From: Bacteroidales bacterium
Lineage (GTDB): Bacteria; Bacteroidota; Bacteroidia; Bacteroidales; DYOH01
Length of the DNA: 6,353 nucleotides
Direction of reading: 5' to 3'
Assembly (NCBI GenBank): GCA_030632545.1
Contig: DAOVUO010000163.1
Location: 1 to 6,353, forward strand
Shown: piece by piece, positions 1-6,311 of the stretch
Layout of the letters: each line of letters begins with the position of its first letter
How positions within the stretch are numbered: the stretch's first letter is position 1
Position numbers and translations under genes: made by a program
Notes under the pieces: model-generated
What the model was told of the DNA's origin: nothing
The model's input: only the letters and a program-made list of their open reading frames with translations
The model's database searches: none

Positions 1-359
1 ACTCTATAATCGACTATCTTTTAGAGAATAATTTCATTGACGAACAGCGTTATGCTTCAGCCTATGTGAACGATAAGTTTAAGTTTAATCATTGGGGTAG
101 AATAAAAATACGCTTTATGCTCGAAAGTATGAATATTGAAAGTAGTTTTATAACATCAGCTTTAAGTCAGATAGACAAAAATGAATATAGAAGTGTAGCA
201 GAAATTGAGATCCAAAAAAAACTGAATAGCCTTAAAATAGTGGATGAGTTTGATTTAAGACAAAAGCTATATAAGAACTTAACAGGAAAAGGATTTGAAA
301 TTGAGCTTATTAAATCAATTTCAGATGAGTGTATTAACAAGATGTTAAGAAAAAACTAG
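1..359 (+). CDS. recX: Regulatory protein RecX, 3' part (5' end outside window)
   Basis: RecX binds RecA filaments and modulates recombination and the SOS response in the cytoplasm. The reading frame is open from base 3, giving 118 visible codons to the TAG at 357-359, so the gene enters from the left edge. A GTG at 66 could be taken as a start, but it lies inside the conserved family core. The residues before it (LLENNFIDEQRYASAYV) continue into a DKFKFNHWGRIKIR stretch, which matches the first RecX helical repeat (FIDExRYAxxY, WGRxKI). The later segment with QID, KKL and DLRQKLYKNLTGKGF fits the second and third three-helix repeats. RecX proteins are commonly about 150-160 residues, so roughly 35-40 N-terminal residues are probably missing. 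The gene ends 59 nt before the next gene, with a weak hairpin between them, so it is probably not part of the downstream operon. The family call is confident. Confidence 0.88.
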   Translation, partial: SIIDYLLENNFIDEQRYASAYVNDKFKFNHWGRIKIRFMLESMNIESSFITSALSQIDKNEYRSVAEIEIQKKLNSLKIVDEFDLRQKLYKNLTGKGFEIELIKSISDECINKMLRKN

Positions 360-364
360 GTGTA

Positions 365-390
365 AAAAAGGGCTTCTATGCTTTTTATAT
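365..390 (+). terminator. Weak possible intrinsic terminator after recX
   Basis: AAAAAG at 365-370 pairs with CTTTTT at 381-386, leaving a 10-nt loop; the T run of the right arm is followed only by AT-rich sequence. It sits 5 nt after the recX stop, where a terminator would be expected. The stem is short and mostly A-T, so its strength is doubtful and read-through is possible. Confidence 0.3.
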
Positions 391-391
391 C

Positions 392-399
392 TACTTTTG
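392..399 (+). promoter_or_regulatory. Candidate Bacteroidota -7 element (TACTTTTG) for the aminotransferase-purD operon
   Basis: TACTTTTG matches the Bacteroidota -7 consensus TAnnTTTG exactly and ends 19 nt before the ATG at 419, which would give a leader of roughly a dozen bases. No TTG/TTTG -33 element is found 17-23 nt upstream. The call rests on the -7 match, its position in the 59-nt gap, and the tight gene cluster that follows. Confidence 0.4.
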
Positions 400-418
400 T
401 TAGCTCTAAAATATTTTT

Positions 419-1561
419 ATGATTCAATCGAAATTACCAAATGTAAAGGAGTCTATTTTCTCAATTATGACAAATATGTCTAATGAGCATAATGCAATTA
501 ATCTATCGCAAGGATTCCCGGACTTTAAAGTATCGCCAAACTTAATAAAACTTGTTAATCAAAAAATGAAGGACGGGCATAATCAGTATGCGCCTATGCC
601 TGGAGTGCTTGAATTAAGACAAAAGATTTCGGAAAAACACGAAAAATTATATGCACACACTTATAATCCAGATACCGAAATTACTATTACTGCTGGTGCA
701 ACACAAGGTCTTTTTACTGCGTTTACTGCTTTTTTAAAAGAAGACGATGAGGTTGTTCTTTTTGAACCTGCTTACGATCAGTATGTTCCTGCAATAAGGG
801 CAAATGGTGCTACACCTGTATATGTAACTTTAAAAGCACCAGAATATCAAATTGATTGGGAAGAGGTGAAAAAGGTTGTGAATGCACGTACTAAAATGAT
901 AATCATAAATTCACCTCATAATCCAACAGGAAAGCTTATCCCTGAAGAGGGAATGATGGCTTTGAGCAAAATAGTTTCTGGAAGTAAAATAATTGTGGTT
1001 AGCGATGAGGTTTATGAGCATATTATTTTTGACGAAGTAGAGCATCAAAGTGCGGCTAAGTTTCCTGAACTGATTGAGCGTACATTGATATTTGCTTCTT
1101 TTGGTAAAACATTTCATGCCACAGGTTGGAAAATTGGTTATGTTTTAGCACCTGAAAATTTAATGAAAGAATTTCGGAAAATTCATCAATTTGTTGTTTA
1201 TGCAGTTAATACCCCTATACAGTATGCCATATCTGATTTTATTGATAACGAAAATGAGTATTTAGAATTGGGTGAATTTTATCAAAAAAAGCGTGATTAT
1301 TTTGTAGATTTAATTACAGAAAATACTAAATTTAAGATTATTCCAACTTTTGGGACTTACTTCCAACTTTTATCCTACGAAGGTTTGTCGGATATGAAAG
1401 ATAAAGAGTTTGCAGAATGGTTAATTACAGAGCATGGAGTGGCTGCAATTCCTGTTTCTGAGTTTTATCACGATAAATTTAATGAAAAGGTTTTGCGTTT
1501 TTGTTTTGCAAAATCAAATGCAACGCTCGAAAATGCAGTTAAACGTTTAAAAAAGATATAA
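419..1561 (+). CDS. ybdL: Methionine aminotransferase, YbdL-type class I/II PLP enzyme
   Basis: A cytoplasmic PLP-dependent aminotransferase of fold type I, 380 residues, close to E. coli YbdL (about 386). YbdL-type enzymes transaminate methionine and some aromatic or glutamine-like substrates with 2-oxo acids, including the last step of methionine salvage. The resemblance runs the full length: SKLP near the N-terminus, NLSQGFPDF (residues 28-36), NQYAPMPGV (55-63), TAGATQ (91-96), SPHNPTG (165-171), SDEVYEH (195-201), SFGKTFHATGWKIGY (227-241), EHGVAAIP (338-345) and LRFCFAK (359-365). By family knowledge K230 is the Schiff-base lysine, D196 contacts the PLP ring nitrogen, N168 is the NPTG asparagine and R360 binds the substrate carboxylate; all are present. 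The ATG at 419 places the conserved N-terminus as in YbdL. The gene ends 2 nt before purD, so the two are probably cotranscribed. The exact substrate (methionine, glutamine or kynurenine) is inferred from homology only. Confidence 0.9.
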   Translation: MIQSKLPNVKESIFSIMTNMSNEHNAINLSQGFPDFKVSPNLIKLVNQKMKDGHNQYAPMPGVLELRQKISEKHEKLYAHTYNPDTEITITAGATQGLFTAFTAFLKEDDEVVLFEPAYDQYVPAIRANGATPVYVTLKAPEYQIDWEEVKKVVNARTKMIIINSPHNPTGKLIPEEGMMALSKIVSGSKIIVVSDEVYEHIIFDEVEHQSAAKFPELIERTLIFASFGKTFHATGWKIGYVLAPENLMKEFRKIHQFVVYAVNTPIQYAISDFIDNENEYLELGEFYQKKRDYFVDLITENTKFKIIPTFGTYFQLLSYEGLSDMKDKEFAEWLITEHGVAAIPVSEFYHDKFNEKVLRFCFAKSNATLENAVKRLKKI

Positions 1562-1563
1562 TA

Positions 1564-2832
1564 ATGAACGTATTGGTTTTGGGTTCTGGCGGTCGTGAGC
1601 ATGCTATTGCATGGAAAATTGCACAAAGTAAGCATCTAAATAAGTTATATGTTGCACCTGGAAACCCTGGCACTGCTTATCTTGCTGAAAATATTGATAT
1701 TAAACTTGATGATTTTGCTCGTTTGGCCGAATTTTGTATTCAGTCTAAAATTGATTATTTGCTTGTTGGTCCCGAAGTTCCTTTAGTTGATGGAATTGCA
1801 GATTATTTTCTTCAGAACCAATCTACTAAGCATATTTTTGTTATTGGGCCAAATAAGGAGTCGGCGCAATTAGAAGGAAGTAAGGACTTTGCAAAGGATT
1901 TTATGTTACGCCATAAAATACCAACTGCCAGATACAAATCATTTTCAAAATCTAGTATTACACGAGCTTACGATTTTCTTGATACACTAACACCACCCTA
2001 TGTTCTCAAAGCCGATGGTCTTGCTGCTGGGAAAGGTGTGTTAATAATGAATGATTTAGACGAAACCAAAAGTGCTCTTAGCGAAATGCTAAATGGCCGT
2101 TTTGGTGTGGCTGGTGAGATTGTGGTTATTGAGGAGTTTTTAGATGGAATAGAACTATCCTTTTTTGTTCTAACAGATGGCAATGATTATGTAATATTAC
2201 CTGAAGCTAAGGATTACAAACGAATTGGTGAAGGTGATACTGGATTAAATACTGGAGGAATGGGAGCAGTTTCGCCAGTGTCGTTTGTTGACAAAGATTT
2301 GTTACAAAAAATTGAGCAAAAAATTGTTATACCTACAATGGCTGGTCTTAAAAAGGATGATATGAAATATGTAGGTTTCATTTTTATAGGATTGATGATT
2401 GTTGAAAATGAACCTTATGTAATTGAATACAACGTTAGGTTAGGAGACCCCGAAACAGAAGTGATTTTGCCTCGATTAAAAACCGATTTATTAGAGATAT
2501 TTGAGGCAATTAAAACAAATCAGCTTAATACAATAAAGATAGAGTTTGAGGATAAAAAAGCTGCTACAGTTGTACTTGTATCAAAAGGTTATCCCGAAGC
2601 ATATAATAATGCTAAGAATATTGAAATTGATACTATAGAAAACTCAATAGTTTTTCACGCTGGAACAAAATATATTGATGAGGAACTTGTTACCAATGGT
2701 GGACGTGTTTTTGTTATTACATCACTAGCCGAGAACATAAAATTGGCACTTGATAGCTCATATAAAAATATTGAAAATATTAATTTCGAAGGAAAAAGAT
2801 ACCGCAAGGATATCGGATTTGATTTAGAGTAA
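1564..2832 (+). CDS. purD: Phosphoribosylamine--glycine ligase (GAR synthetase)
   Basis: Catalyses step two of de novo purine synthesis in the cytoplasm: 5-phosphoribosylamine + glycine + ATP gives glycinamide ribonucleotide, ADP and Pi. The 422 residues match the normal length of monofunctional PurD. The N-terminal domain (about 1-100) has VLGSGGREHA (4-13), APGNPGTA (31-38) and VGPEVPLVDG (68-77). The ATP-grasp domain (about 101-300) has GSKDFAKDFM (105-114), KADGLAAGKGV (149-159), EEFLDGIELS (190-199), the TGLNTGGMGA loop (226-235) and EYNVRLGDPETEVILPRL (288-305), where E288 and N290 are the expected metal ligands. The C-terminal domain ends with NGGRVF (378-383) and YRKDIGFDL (413-421). 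No key residue appears missing. The start codon directly follows the aminotransferase stop (TAATAATG) and the next gene begins 4 nt after the purD stop, so it sits in the middle of a likely operon. No PurR-type or riboswitch signal is visible ahead of it. Confidence 0.97.
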   Translation: MNVLVLGSGGREHAIAWKIAQSKHLNKLYVAPGNPGTAYLAENIDIKLDDFARLAEFCIQSKIDYLLVGPEVPLVDGIADYFLQNQSTKHIFVIGPNKESAQLEGSKDFAKDFMLRHKIPTARYKSFSKSSITRAYDFLDTLTPPYVLKADGLAAGKGVLIMNDLDETKSALSEMLNGRFGVAGEIVVIEEFLDGIELSFFVLTDGNDYVILPEAKDYKRIGEGDTGLNTGGMGAVSPVSFVDKDLLQKIEQKIVIPTMAGLKKDDMKYVGFIFIGLMIVENEPYVIEYNVRLGDPETEVILPRLKTDLLEIFEAIKTNQLNTIKIEFEDKKAATVVLVSKGYPEAYNNAKNIEIDTIENSIVFHAGTKYIDEELVTNGGRVFVITSLAENIKLALDSSYKNIENINFEGKRYRKDIGFDLE

Positions 2833-2836
2833 GCCT

Positions 2837-3841
2837 ATGTTGTTAAGTGTATTTCGGTCGAAATCTGCATTTATATATATCGTATTATTGCTTTTTGCTT
2901 TAATTGTTTTTTATGGATTTTCTTTTCAAATTATTGATTATTCACAGCAAACTGGCAATCTTTTTGGCGCATTAATTCTTGAGTGGTTCAATTTTTCAAA
3001 TTCATCCTATGATTATATTTCCATAGGTTTTGGTTTAGTTTTTATTCAAGCCATTGTTGTATCTGCTTTAAGTGCAAGGTTTAGCTTGTTCCCAGAAGTT
3101 AATATACTTCCATCTTTTATTTATTTACTATTAATCGTTCAGCAGCCAGAATTGTTACTCAGACCTGATGTTGCCATTGCATTTTTATTTATTTCGTTTG
3201 CTTATTTTTACCTTTTTAATTTTTACCGTTCCGATAGGATTTTATATGATACTTTTAAGTTGGGCTTATTTTTAGGATTTGCATTTTTATTTTTGTTAGA
3301 TATATTGTTAATTGCCTTTCTTGTACCTATATTCATTGGTGTAATTAGAGGCCAAATTAGTTTGCGCGATTTAGGTACTTATTTTATCGGACTAATTCTT
3401 CCTTTTTATTTTTATTTAGTTATTTACTTTTTAGTTCACGATGAGGTTTATGCTGTTTTTAATCAATTAGATGGATATTTCACTCAAATTTGGCCAATTC
3501 GTTTTCATATTGATAATCATATTGTTTTACTTAGCTTTTTACTGGTATTGCTACTGTTTTCTAGTTACAAATATTTTAAAATAATACGATTAAAGCTAGT
3601 TATTAGAAGATATTTTCAAATGCTTTCTTTATCTTTTTATTTATACATATTAGCTTATTTCGTTATTCCTTTTACAAGCGAAGTTATTTGGGCATACTTG
3701 CTTTTACCCTTGAGTTTACTTTTTAGTTTAATGTTTAGCGAAGTAAAAAGGCGTTGGTTTGCAGAACTTTTGTTTGTTGTGTTTTTTACTTTAGAGATAA
3801 TGCAGCTTTTTGGATGGTTGGATGAGTTATTCGTTTTTTAA
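2837..3841 (+). CDS. Polytopic inner-membrane protein, DUF6427-like, function unknown
   Basis: A 334-residue, very hydrophobic protein rich in F, L, I and Y. By eye there are about nine to eleven membrane segments, near residues 11-30, 60-80, 90-102, 110-129, 140-156, 157-171, 178-200, 227-245, 262-279, 283-300 and 307-325. Basic patches such as KIIRLKLVIRR (248-258) and EVKRRW (302-307) lie between them. The layout, including the short MLLSVFRSKS head, the PELLLRPDVAIAFLF segment and the RDLGTYFIGLILPF segment, resembles the uncharacterised Bacteroidota family DUF6427. I recall members of that family lying near purD and upp in flavobacteria; this is memory, not a search. I see no catalytic motif, and a transporter or GT-C-like role would be speculation. 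The ATG is 4 nt after the purD stop, so translation is probably linked to purD. The following gene is 89 nt away. The membrane assignment is firm; the family name is less so. Confidence 0.7.
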   Translation: MLLSVFRSKSAFIYIVLLLFALIVFYGFSFQIIDYSQQTGNLFGALILEWFNFSNSSYDYISIGFGLVFIQAIVVSALSARFSLFPEVNILPSFIYLLLIVQQPELLLRPDVAIAFLFISFAYFYLFNFYRSDRILYDTFKLGLFLGFAFLFLLDILLIAFLVPIFIGVIRGQISLRDLGTYFIGLILPFYFYLVIYFLVHDEVYAVFNQLDGYFTQIWPIRFHIDNHIVLLSFLLVLLLFSSYKYFKIIRLKLVIRRYFQMLSLSFYLYILAYFVIPFTSEVIWAYLLLPLSLLFSLMFSEVKRRWFAELLFVVFFTLEIMQLFGWLDELFVF

Positions 3842-3930
3842 GTATATTATTTAAAAACTAAGTCTCTTAACGCCCTATTTCATTTGATAAGTTCTGAGTT
3901 TTCCAGTTTAATTCTTTAAAATTTATTCTA

Positions 3931-4662
3931 ATGCGTAAGATTTTTGTAGTTATTCTTTTAAATTTTATAGTTATTCAATCAATTGCTCAAATTAAATTTG
4001 TGAAATTATCTAAGGAAGAATTATTTGAATTAGCAGAAAAGCAAGATAAGTATATTTTTGTTGATGTTTTTACTGATTGGTGTGGGCCATGCATCCGAAT
4101 GGATAAATTTGTTTTTACAGACTCAACAGTAGCAGCTTTATATAATGCCAATATGATTAGTTATAAGGCTGATGCAGAACGTGATTATGGTATTGAGTGG
4201 CGAGTTAAATATGATATTCAGTACTTCCCGTCCTATTTATTTTTAGCTTCGGATGGAAAAGTTATTTGTAAGACAGGTGCTGGAATGAGTAAAGAACTTT
4301 TTTTGAGTGAAACAGCACGTTCTTTAGCCTGCGATGGTTCAAAAGCAAAGTATATTCAGCTAGCTCTTGATGCTGAAAATATATTAATTCATTCTCAACG
4401 TAAAAAGAAATTAATTGAAGCAGATACCTTGTTGCAACAATCATTAATGCAGACAAAGTATTTCTTTAATTTGTATTTAGCTGCTAAATTGTATTATTTA
4501 ATGGAAGAATTTGATTTGGCCAAGGAATATGCTCAATTGGCTATTCCTCATTTAAATAAATTGAAATCAAGATTTACAAATAATAAGTATTCAAAGAAGC
4601 CAATTCCTGAATATGTGTTAAAATTAGAAGAGGAACTACATTTGTATTCTGCTCAAAAATAA
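3931..4662 (+). CDS. Exported thioredoxin-fold protein with helical C-terminal extension
   Basis: 243 residues. Residues 1-19 form a signal peptide: basic MRK, a hydrophobic core, then SIA before Q20, a good signal peptidase I site. There is no lipobox cysteine, so it is probably periplasmic and soluble. The thioredoxin-like domain spans about 22-135: a FVDVFTDWCGPC segment with the redox pair C51/C54, then YFPSYLFLASDGK with the likely cis-proline P100. This resembles the secreted thioredoxin_7/DsbD-gamma-like families, which move thiol-disulfide electrons outside the cytoplasm. Two more cysteines, C113 and C134, could form a second disulfide. Residues 140-210 are helical and charged, with a TPR-like segment near 178-210 (YLAAKLYYL, EFDLAKEYAQLAI), so a partner-binding role is plausible. 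The TAA overlaps the base of the terminator hairpin. The 89-nt upstream gap has only a 7/8 match to TAnnTTTG (3879-3886, no -33 partner), so it may also be read from the purD operon. The redox partner and substrate are unknown. Confidence 0.85.
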   Translation: MRKIFVVILLNFIVIQSIAQIKFVKLSKEELFELAEKQDKYIFVDVFTDWCGPCIRMDKFVFTDSTVAALYNANMISYKADAERDYGIEWRVKYDIQYFPSYLFLASDGKVICKTGAGMSKELFLSETARSLACDGSKAKYIQLALDAENILIHSQRKKKLIEADTLLQQSLMQTKYFFNLYLAAKLYYLMEEFDLAKEYAQLAIPHLNKLKSRFTNNKYSKKPIPEYVLKLEEELHLYSAQK

Positions 4663-4714
4663 AAAGATAGAACAAAATGCTGATTATTGCATCAGCCTTT
4701 TGTTCTATCTTTTT
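4661..4714. terminator. Strong bidirectional intrinsic terminator
   Basis: The arm 4661-4677 (AAAAAGATAGAACAAAA) is perfectly complementary to 4698-4714, and after one T/C mismatch (4678/4697) GCTGAT (4679-4684) pairs with ATCAGC (4691-4696) around a 6-nt loop (TATTGC). That is 23 paired positions. The flanking A and T tracts give a terminal U run in either direction. It lies between the convergent thioredoxin-like and hemolysin III genes and overlaps the last two bases of the former's TAA. Confidence 0.93.
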
Positions 4715-4730
4715 TAAATTTTATTAAACT

Positions 4731-5399
4731 TTAAGTTATTTGTACTTTTAATACAAATCCATAAATTGCTATAAAGTGTGCTATACTACCAGCTAAAACA
4801 AAAAGATGCCAAATTAGATGGTTAAATTTTAAACGTTCCATTTTGTAAAATATAATTCCAACACTATAAAAAATTCCGCCAGCAGCTATCCATAAAAATC
4901 CTGTAAGCGAAATGGCTTCAATAAGGGCAGGAATTGCTAAAAATATAATCCAGCCCATTGCAACATAAGAAATAATATAGAAATGGCTTACACCATTTTT
5001 AAATTCACTTTTAATACTGAGTTTTAATATAATTCCAATAAGAGCTAATCCCCATTCAATTCCAAACATTGTCCATCCTATTGTTCCGTTTAAAGCAATT
5101 AGCGTAAAAGGTGTGTAAGAGCCCGCAATAAGCAGATAGATTGCGATTTGATCAAACGTGAAAAAAAATTCTTTTACTTTTCCTGTAGGTAGCCAATGGT
5201 TAAATGTTGAAGATAAATAAAGGATAAATAATGATATTCCAAATACTATTGAGCTCGAAATATGCAATACAGAACCATGTTTTACTGAATATACTGTCAT
5301 TACAACAAGTGCAATTATACCCATTACAGCACCTACCAGATGTGAGATGGCATTTGCCAGCTCTTCGCCTTTTGAAAATCGTTGATTTGCTAAACCCAT
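4731..5399 (-). CDS. trhA: Hemolysin III / TrhA family membrane protein (PAQR superfamily)
   Basis: An inner-membrane protein of 222 residues, the usual size for bacterial hemolysin III proteins. The bacterial PAQR branch is related to adiponectin receptors and is linked to membrane lipid homeostasis; the haemolysin name is historical. Hallmarks are EELANAISHLVGA (12-24), the segment before H68 (LSSTFNHWLP, 62-71), FDQIAIYLLIAGSYTPF (82-98) with D83, and FNHLIWHLFVLAGSIAHF (192-209) with H194 and H198. H68, D83, H194 and H198 correspond to the conserved polar set that coordinates zinc in PAQR structures. Seven membrane segments are visible, near 15-37, 46-66, 84-102, 107-127, 139-160, 166-184 and 196-217. 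The ATG at 5399 gives the short cytoplasmic N-terminus normal for the family. It converges with the thioredoxin-like gene. The 144-nt gap to the next - strand gene holds a -7-like element, suggesting its own promoter. Its substrate lipid, if it acts as a hydrolase, cannot be read from sequence. Confidence 0.93.
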   Translation of the reverse strand: MGLANQRFSKGEELANAISHLVGAVMGIIALVVMTVYSVKHGSVLHISSSIVFGISLFILYLSSTFNHWLPTGKVKEFFFTFDQIAIYLLIAGSYTPFTLIALNGTIGWTMFGIEWGLALIGIILKLSIKSEFKNGVSHFYIISYVAMGWIIFLAIPALIEAISLTGFLWIAAGGIFYSVGIIFYKMERLKFNHLIWHLFVLAGSIAHFIAIYGFVLKVQIT

Positions 5400-5442
5400 A
5401 TTATTGTGTTTTAATTTTTTGTATTTAACGCAATTCTGTTTG

Positions 5443-5450
5443 CAAAAGTA
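5443..5450 (-). promoter_or_regulatory. Candidate -7 element (TACTTTTG) for the hemolysin III gene
   Basis: CAAAAGTA on the + strand reads TACTTTTG on the - strand, an exact TAnnTTTG match and the same octamer found before the aminotransferase. A start about 6-7 nt downstream would give a leader of roughly 37 nt to the ATG at 5399. No TTG -33 element lies 17-23 nt upstream; an inverted repeat occupies that region instead. Confidence 0.42.
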
Positions 5451-5466
5451 TAAAATTTTCGACTAA

Positions 5467-5500
5467 ATTGTTTGAATATTCGAAAAAAAGTTCAAATAAT
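5467..5500. repeat. Inverted repeat upstream of the hemolysin III promoter candidate
   Basis: ATTGTTTGAA (5467-5476) and TTCAAATAAT (5491-5500) are reverse complements at 9 of 10 positions, separated by 14 nt that contain TTCGAA and a run of seven A. It lies directly upstream of the -7 candidate, about where a -33 element would be, and downstream of the kinase-like gene. It could be a protein-binding site or, on the - strand, a weak terminator for the kinase-like gene, as the T run falls in the loop. AT-rich intergenic DNA produces such repeats by chance fairly often. Confidence 0.4.
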
Positions 5501-5501
5501 T

Positions 5502-5519
5502 ATACAAATTATATTGTAT
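5502..5519. repeat. Short perfect inverted repeat, ATACAA/TTGTAT
   Basis: ATACAA (5502-5507) and TTGTAT (5514-5519) are perfect reverse complements around a 6-nt AT spacer. It sits 24 nt past the stop codon of the kinase-like gene and next to the larger dyad at 5467-5500. As an RNA hairpin it would be weak. The possible roles are operator half-sites or a 3'-end structure. Confidence 0.3.
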
Positions 5520-5543
5520 CGTGCTGATTGATTATTAAATATG

Positions 5544-6230
5544 CTATTTTAGAAATAATGTTTTTTGTTTGGCTAGATAGAAAATTGCATTTACAATTTG
5601 ATTTGTGTTTAAGGAAGCACGATTAAAAACTGCTTGAAATAAATCACAATCTGGACTTCTGTCCGAGAAAAATTCCATGAATTTTGTTCTTGTAATATCG
5701 TGTTCTTCAACTATTTTAGTAGCATCAGTTTTTAGCAATTCATATCTGTTAGCTATTGCATTTATGCGCCATTCTTTTGGTGCTATAAGTTTAATATGTA
5801 AGCTTTTTGTTATATCCTCGGCAATTATGCTGCCTGCTCTACCAACAATTACAGTGTGCCCTTGTTCAGAGTAAGCCCTTACTACTTTTTTTATGGTTTT
5901 TTTTATAAGGGCATCACTAGTATACTTTTTCTGACCAAATGAAATGGCAAGGTCGCCTAAAAAGGTTTTGCTTTCTGCACCAAAAATATGAGCAATTTCG
6001 TGCTCTCTGCTTCCTAACTCCTTAGCCGCTTCTACCAATATTTCTTTGGTTATATATTGCCATTTGGGGCCTTTAATTTCTTCGTTAATTTTTGCAGTTA
6101 ATTTTTGAGCAATTTCAGATGCATAACAACCATAATCCCTTGAAATGGTTATTACTGGACCAGGATATATTTTTTGCTTATCCTCAGATGAACGGTCATT
6201 TAAATAGTTTAAAAAAATATTATTTTCCAT
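5544..6230 (-). CDS. Cytidylate kinase-like family protein (degenerate P-loop)
   Basis: 228 residues from the ATG at 6230 to TAG at 5544-5546. The protein resembles the cytidylate kinase-like family (Cytidylate_kin2), P-loop NMP-kinase relatives whose substrate is mostly unknown. Visible are GPVITISRDYGCYASEIAQKL (residues 24-44), which replaces a canonical GxxGxGKS/T loop; TVIVGRAGSIIAED (126-139); a LHIKLIAPKEWR segment (144-155); and C-terminal TRTKFMEFF plus DLFQAVFNRASLNTNQIV (196-213). The order fits P-loop, core strand, lid-like basic region and C-terminal helix. The frame stays open upstream to a TTG at 6293, but the ATG is preferred: the MENN start is typical of the family as I know it, the extra 21 residues look unrelated, and a promoter-like element lies inside that extension. 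Cytidylate kinase activity should not be assumed, since the usual lysine and Ser/Thr are absent. It is transcribed away from the right-edge promoter candidate. Confidence 0.82.
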   Translation of the reverse strand: MENNIFLNYLNDRSSEDKQKIYPGPVITISRDYGCYASEIAQKLTAKINEEIKGPKWQYITKEILVEAAKELGSREHEIAHIFGAESKTFLGDLAISFGQKKYTSDALIKKTIKKVVRAYSEQGHTVIVGRAGSIIAEDITKSLHIKLIAPKEWRINAIANRYELLKTDATKIVEEHDITRTKFMEFFSDRSPDCDLFQAVFNRASLNTNQIVNAIFYLAKQKTLFLK

Positions 6231-6253
6231 CTTCAATATATTATGTTTGTTTG

Positions 6254-6283
6254 CAAAATACGGTAATGCATTTTTGTTTACAA
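6254..6283 (-). promoter_or_regulatory. Possible promoter for the kinase-like gene
   Basis: On the - strand TTG (6283-6281) is followed after 20 nt by TATTTTG (6260-6254), which resembles the Bacteroidota TTG-N17-23-TAnnTTTG promoter but is one base short in the -7 element. The start point would fall near 6247, about 17 nt before the ATG at 6230 and downstream of the alternative TTG codon at 6293. Confidence 0.33.
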
Positions 6284-6311
6284 GTAAATACAAATGTTGT
6301 GTAACCTGTGG

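Noticed and set aside
66..68. GTG as the start of recX
   Set aside because: The frame is open to the left edge and the residues before the GTG are the conserved RecX FIDExRYA core, so the true start is outside the window.
911..1117. Antisense open frame within the aminotransferase gene
   Set aside because: It lies wholly inside a well-supported gene covering the PLP-binding motifs, and its translation resembles no family; it is a shadow frame.
1998..2183. Antisense open frame within purD
   Set aside because: It overlaps the conserved ATP-grasp domain, and its Ser/Pro-rich translation has no recognisable features.
3833..3858. GTTTTT/AAAAAC inverted repeat at the end of the DUF6427-like gene, considered as a terminator
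   Set aside because: The stem has only 6 bp, almost all A-T, with a 14-nt loop and no T tract after it; expected by chance in such AT-rich DNA.
3879..3886. TTCATTTG as a promoter for the thioredoxin-like gene
   Set aside because: It has one mismatch to TAnnTTTG and no TTG element 17-23 nt upstream; too weak to list as a feature.
4262..4456. Antisense open frame within the thioredoxin-like gene
   Set aside because: It has no independent support and is contained in a coding gene with a signal peptide and active site.
5231..5428. + strand open frame opposite the hemolysin III gene
   Set aside because: It overlaps the conserved N-terminal half of the membrane protein on the other strand and has no family resemblance.
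5677..5874. + strand open frame opposite the kinase-like gene
   Set aside because: It is a hydrophobic translation produced by the opposite strand of a conserved domain, with no start context or homology signal.
6092..6304. + strand open frame opposite the start of the kinase-like gene
   Set aside because: It covers the conserved P-loop-like region of the real gene and its translation looks random.
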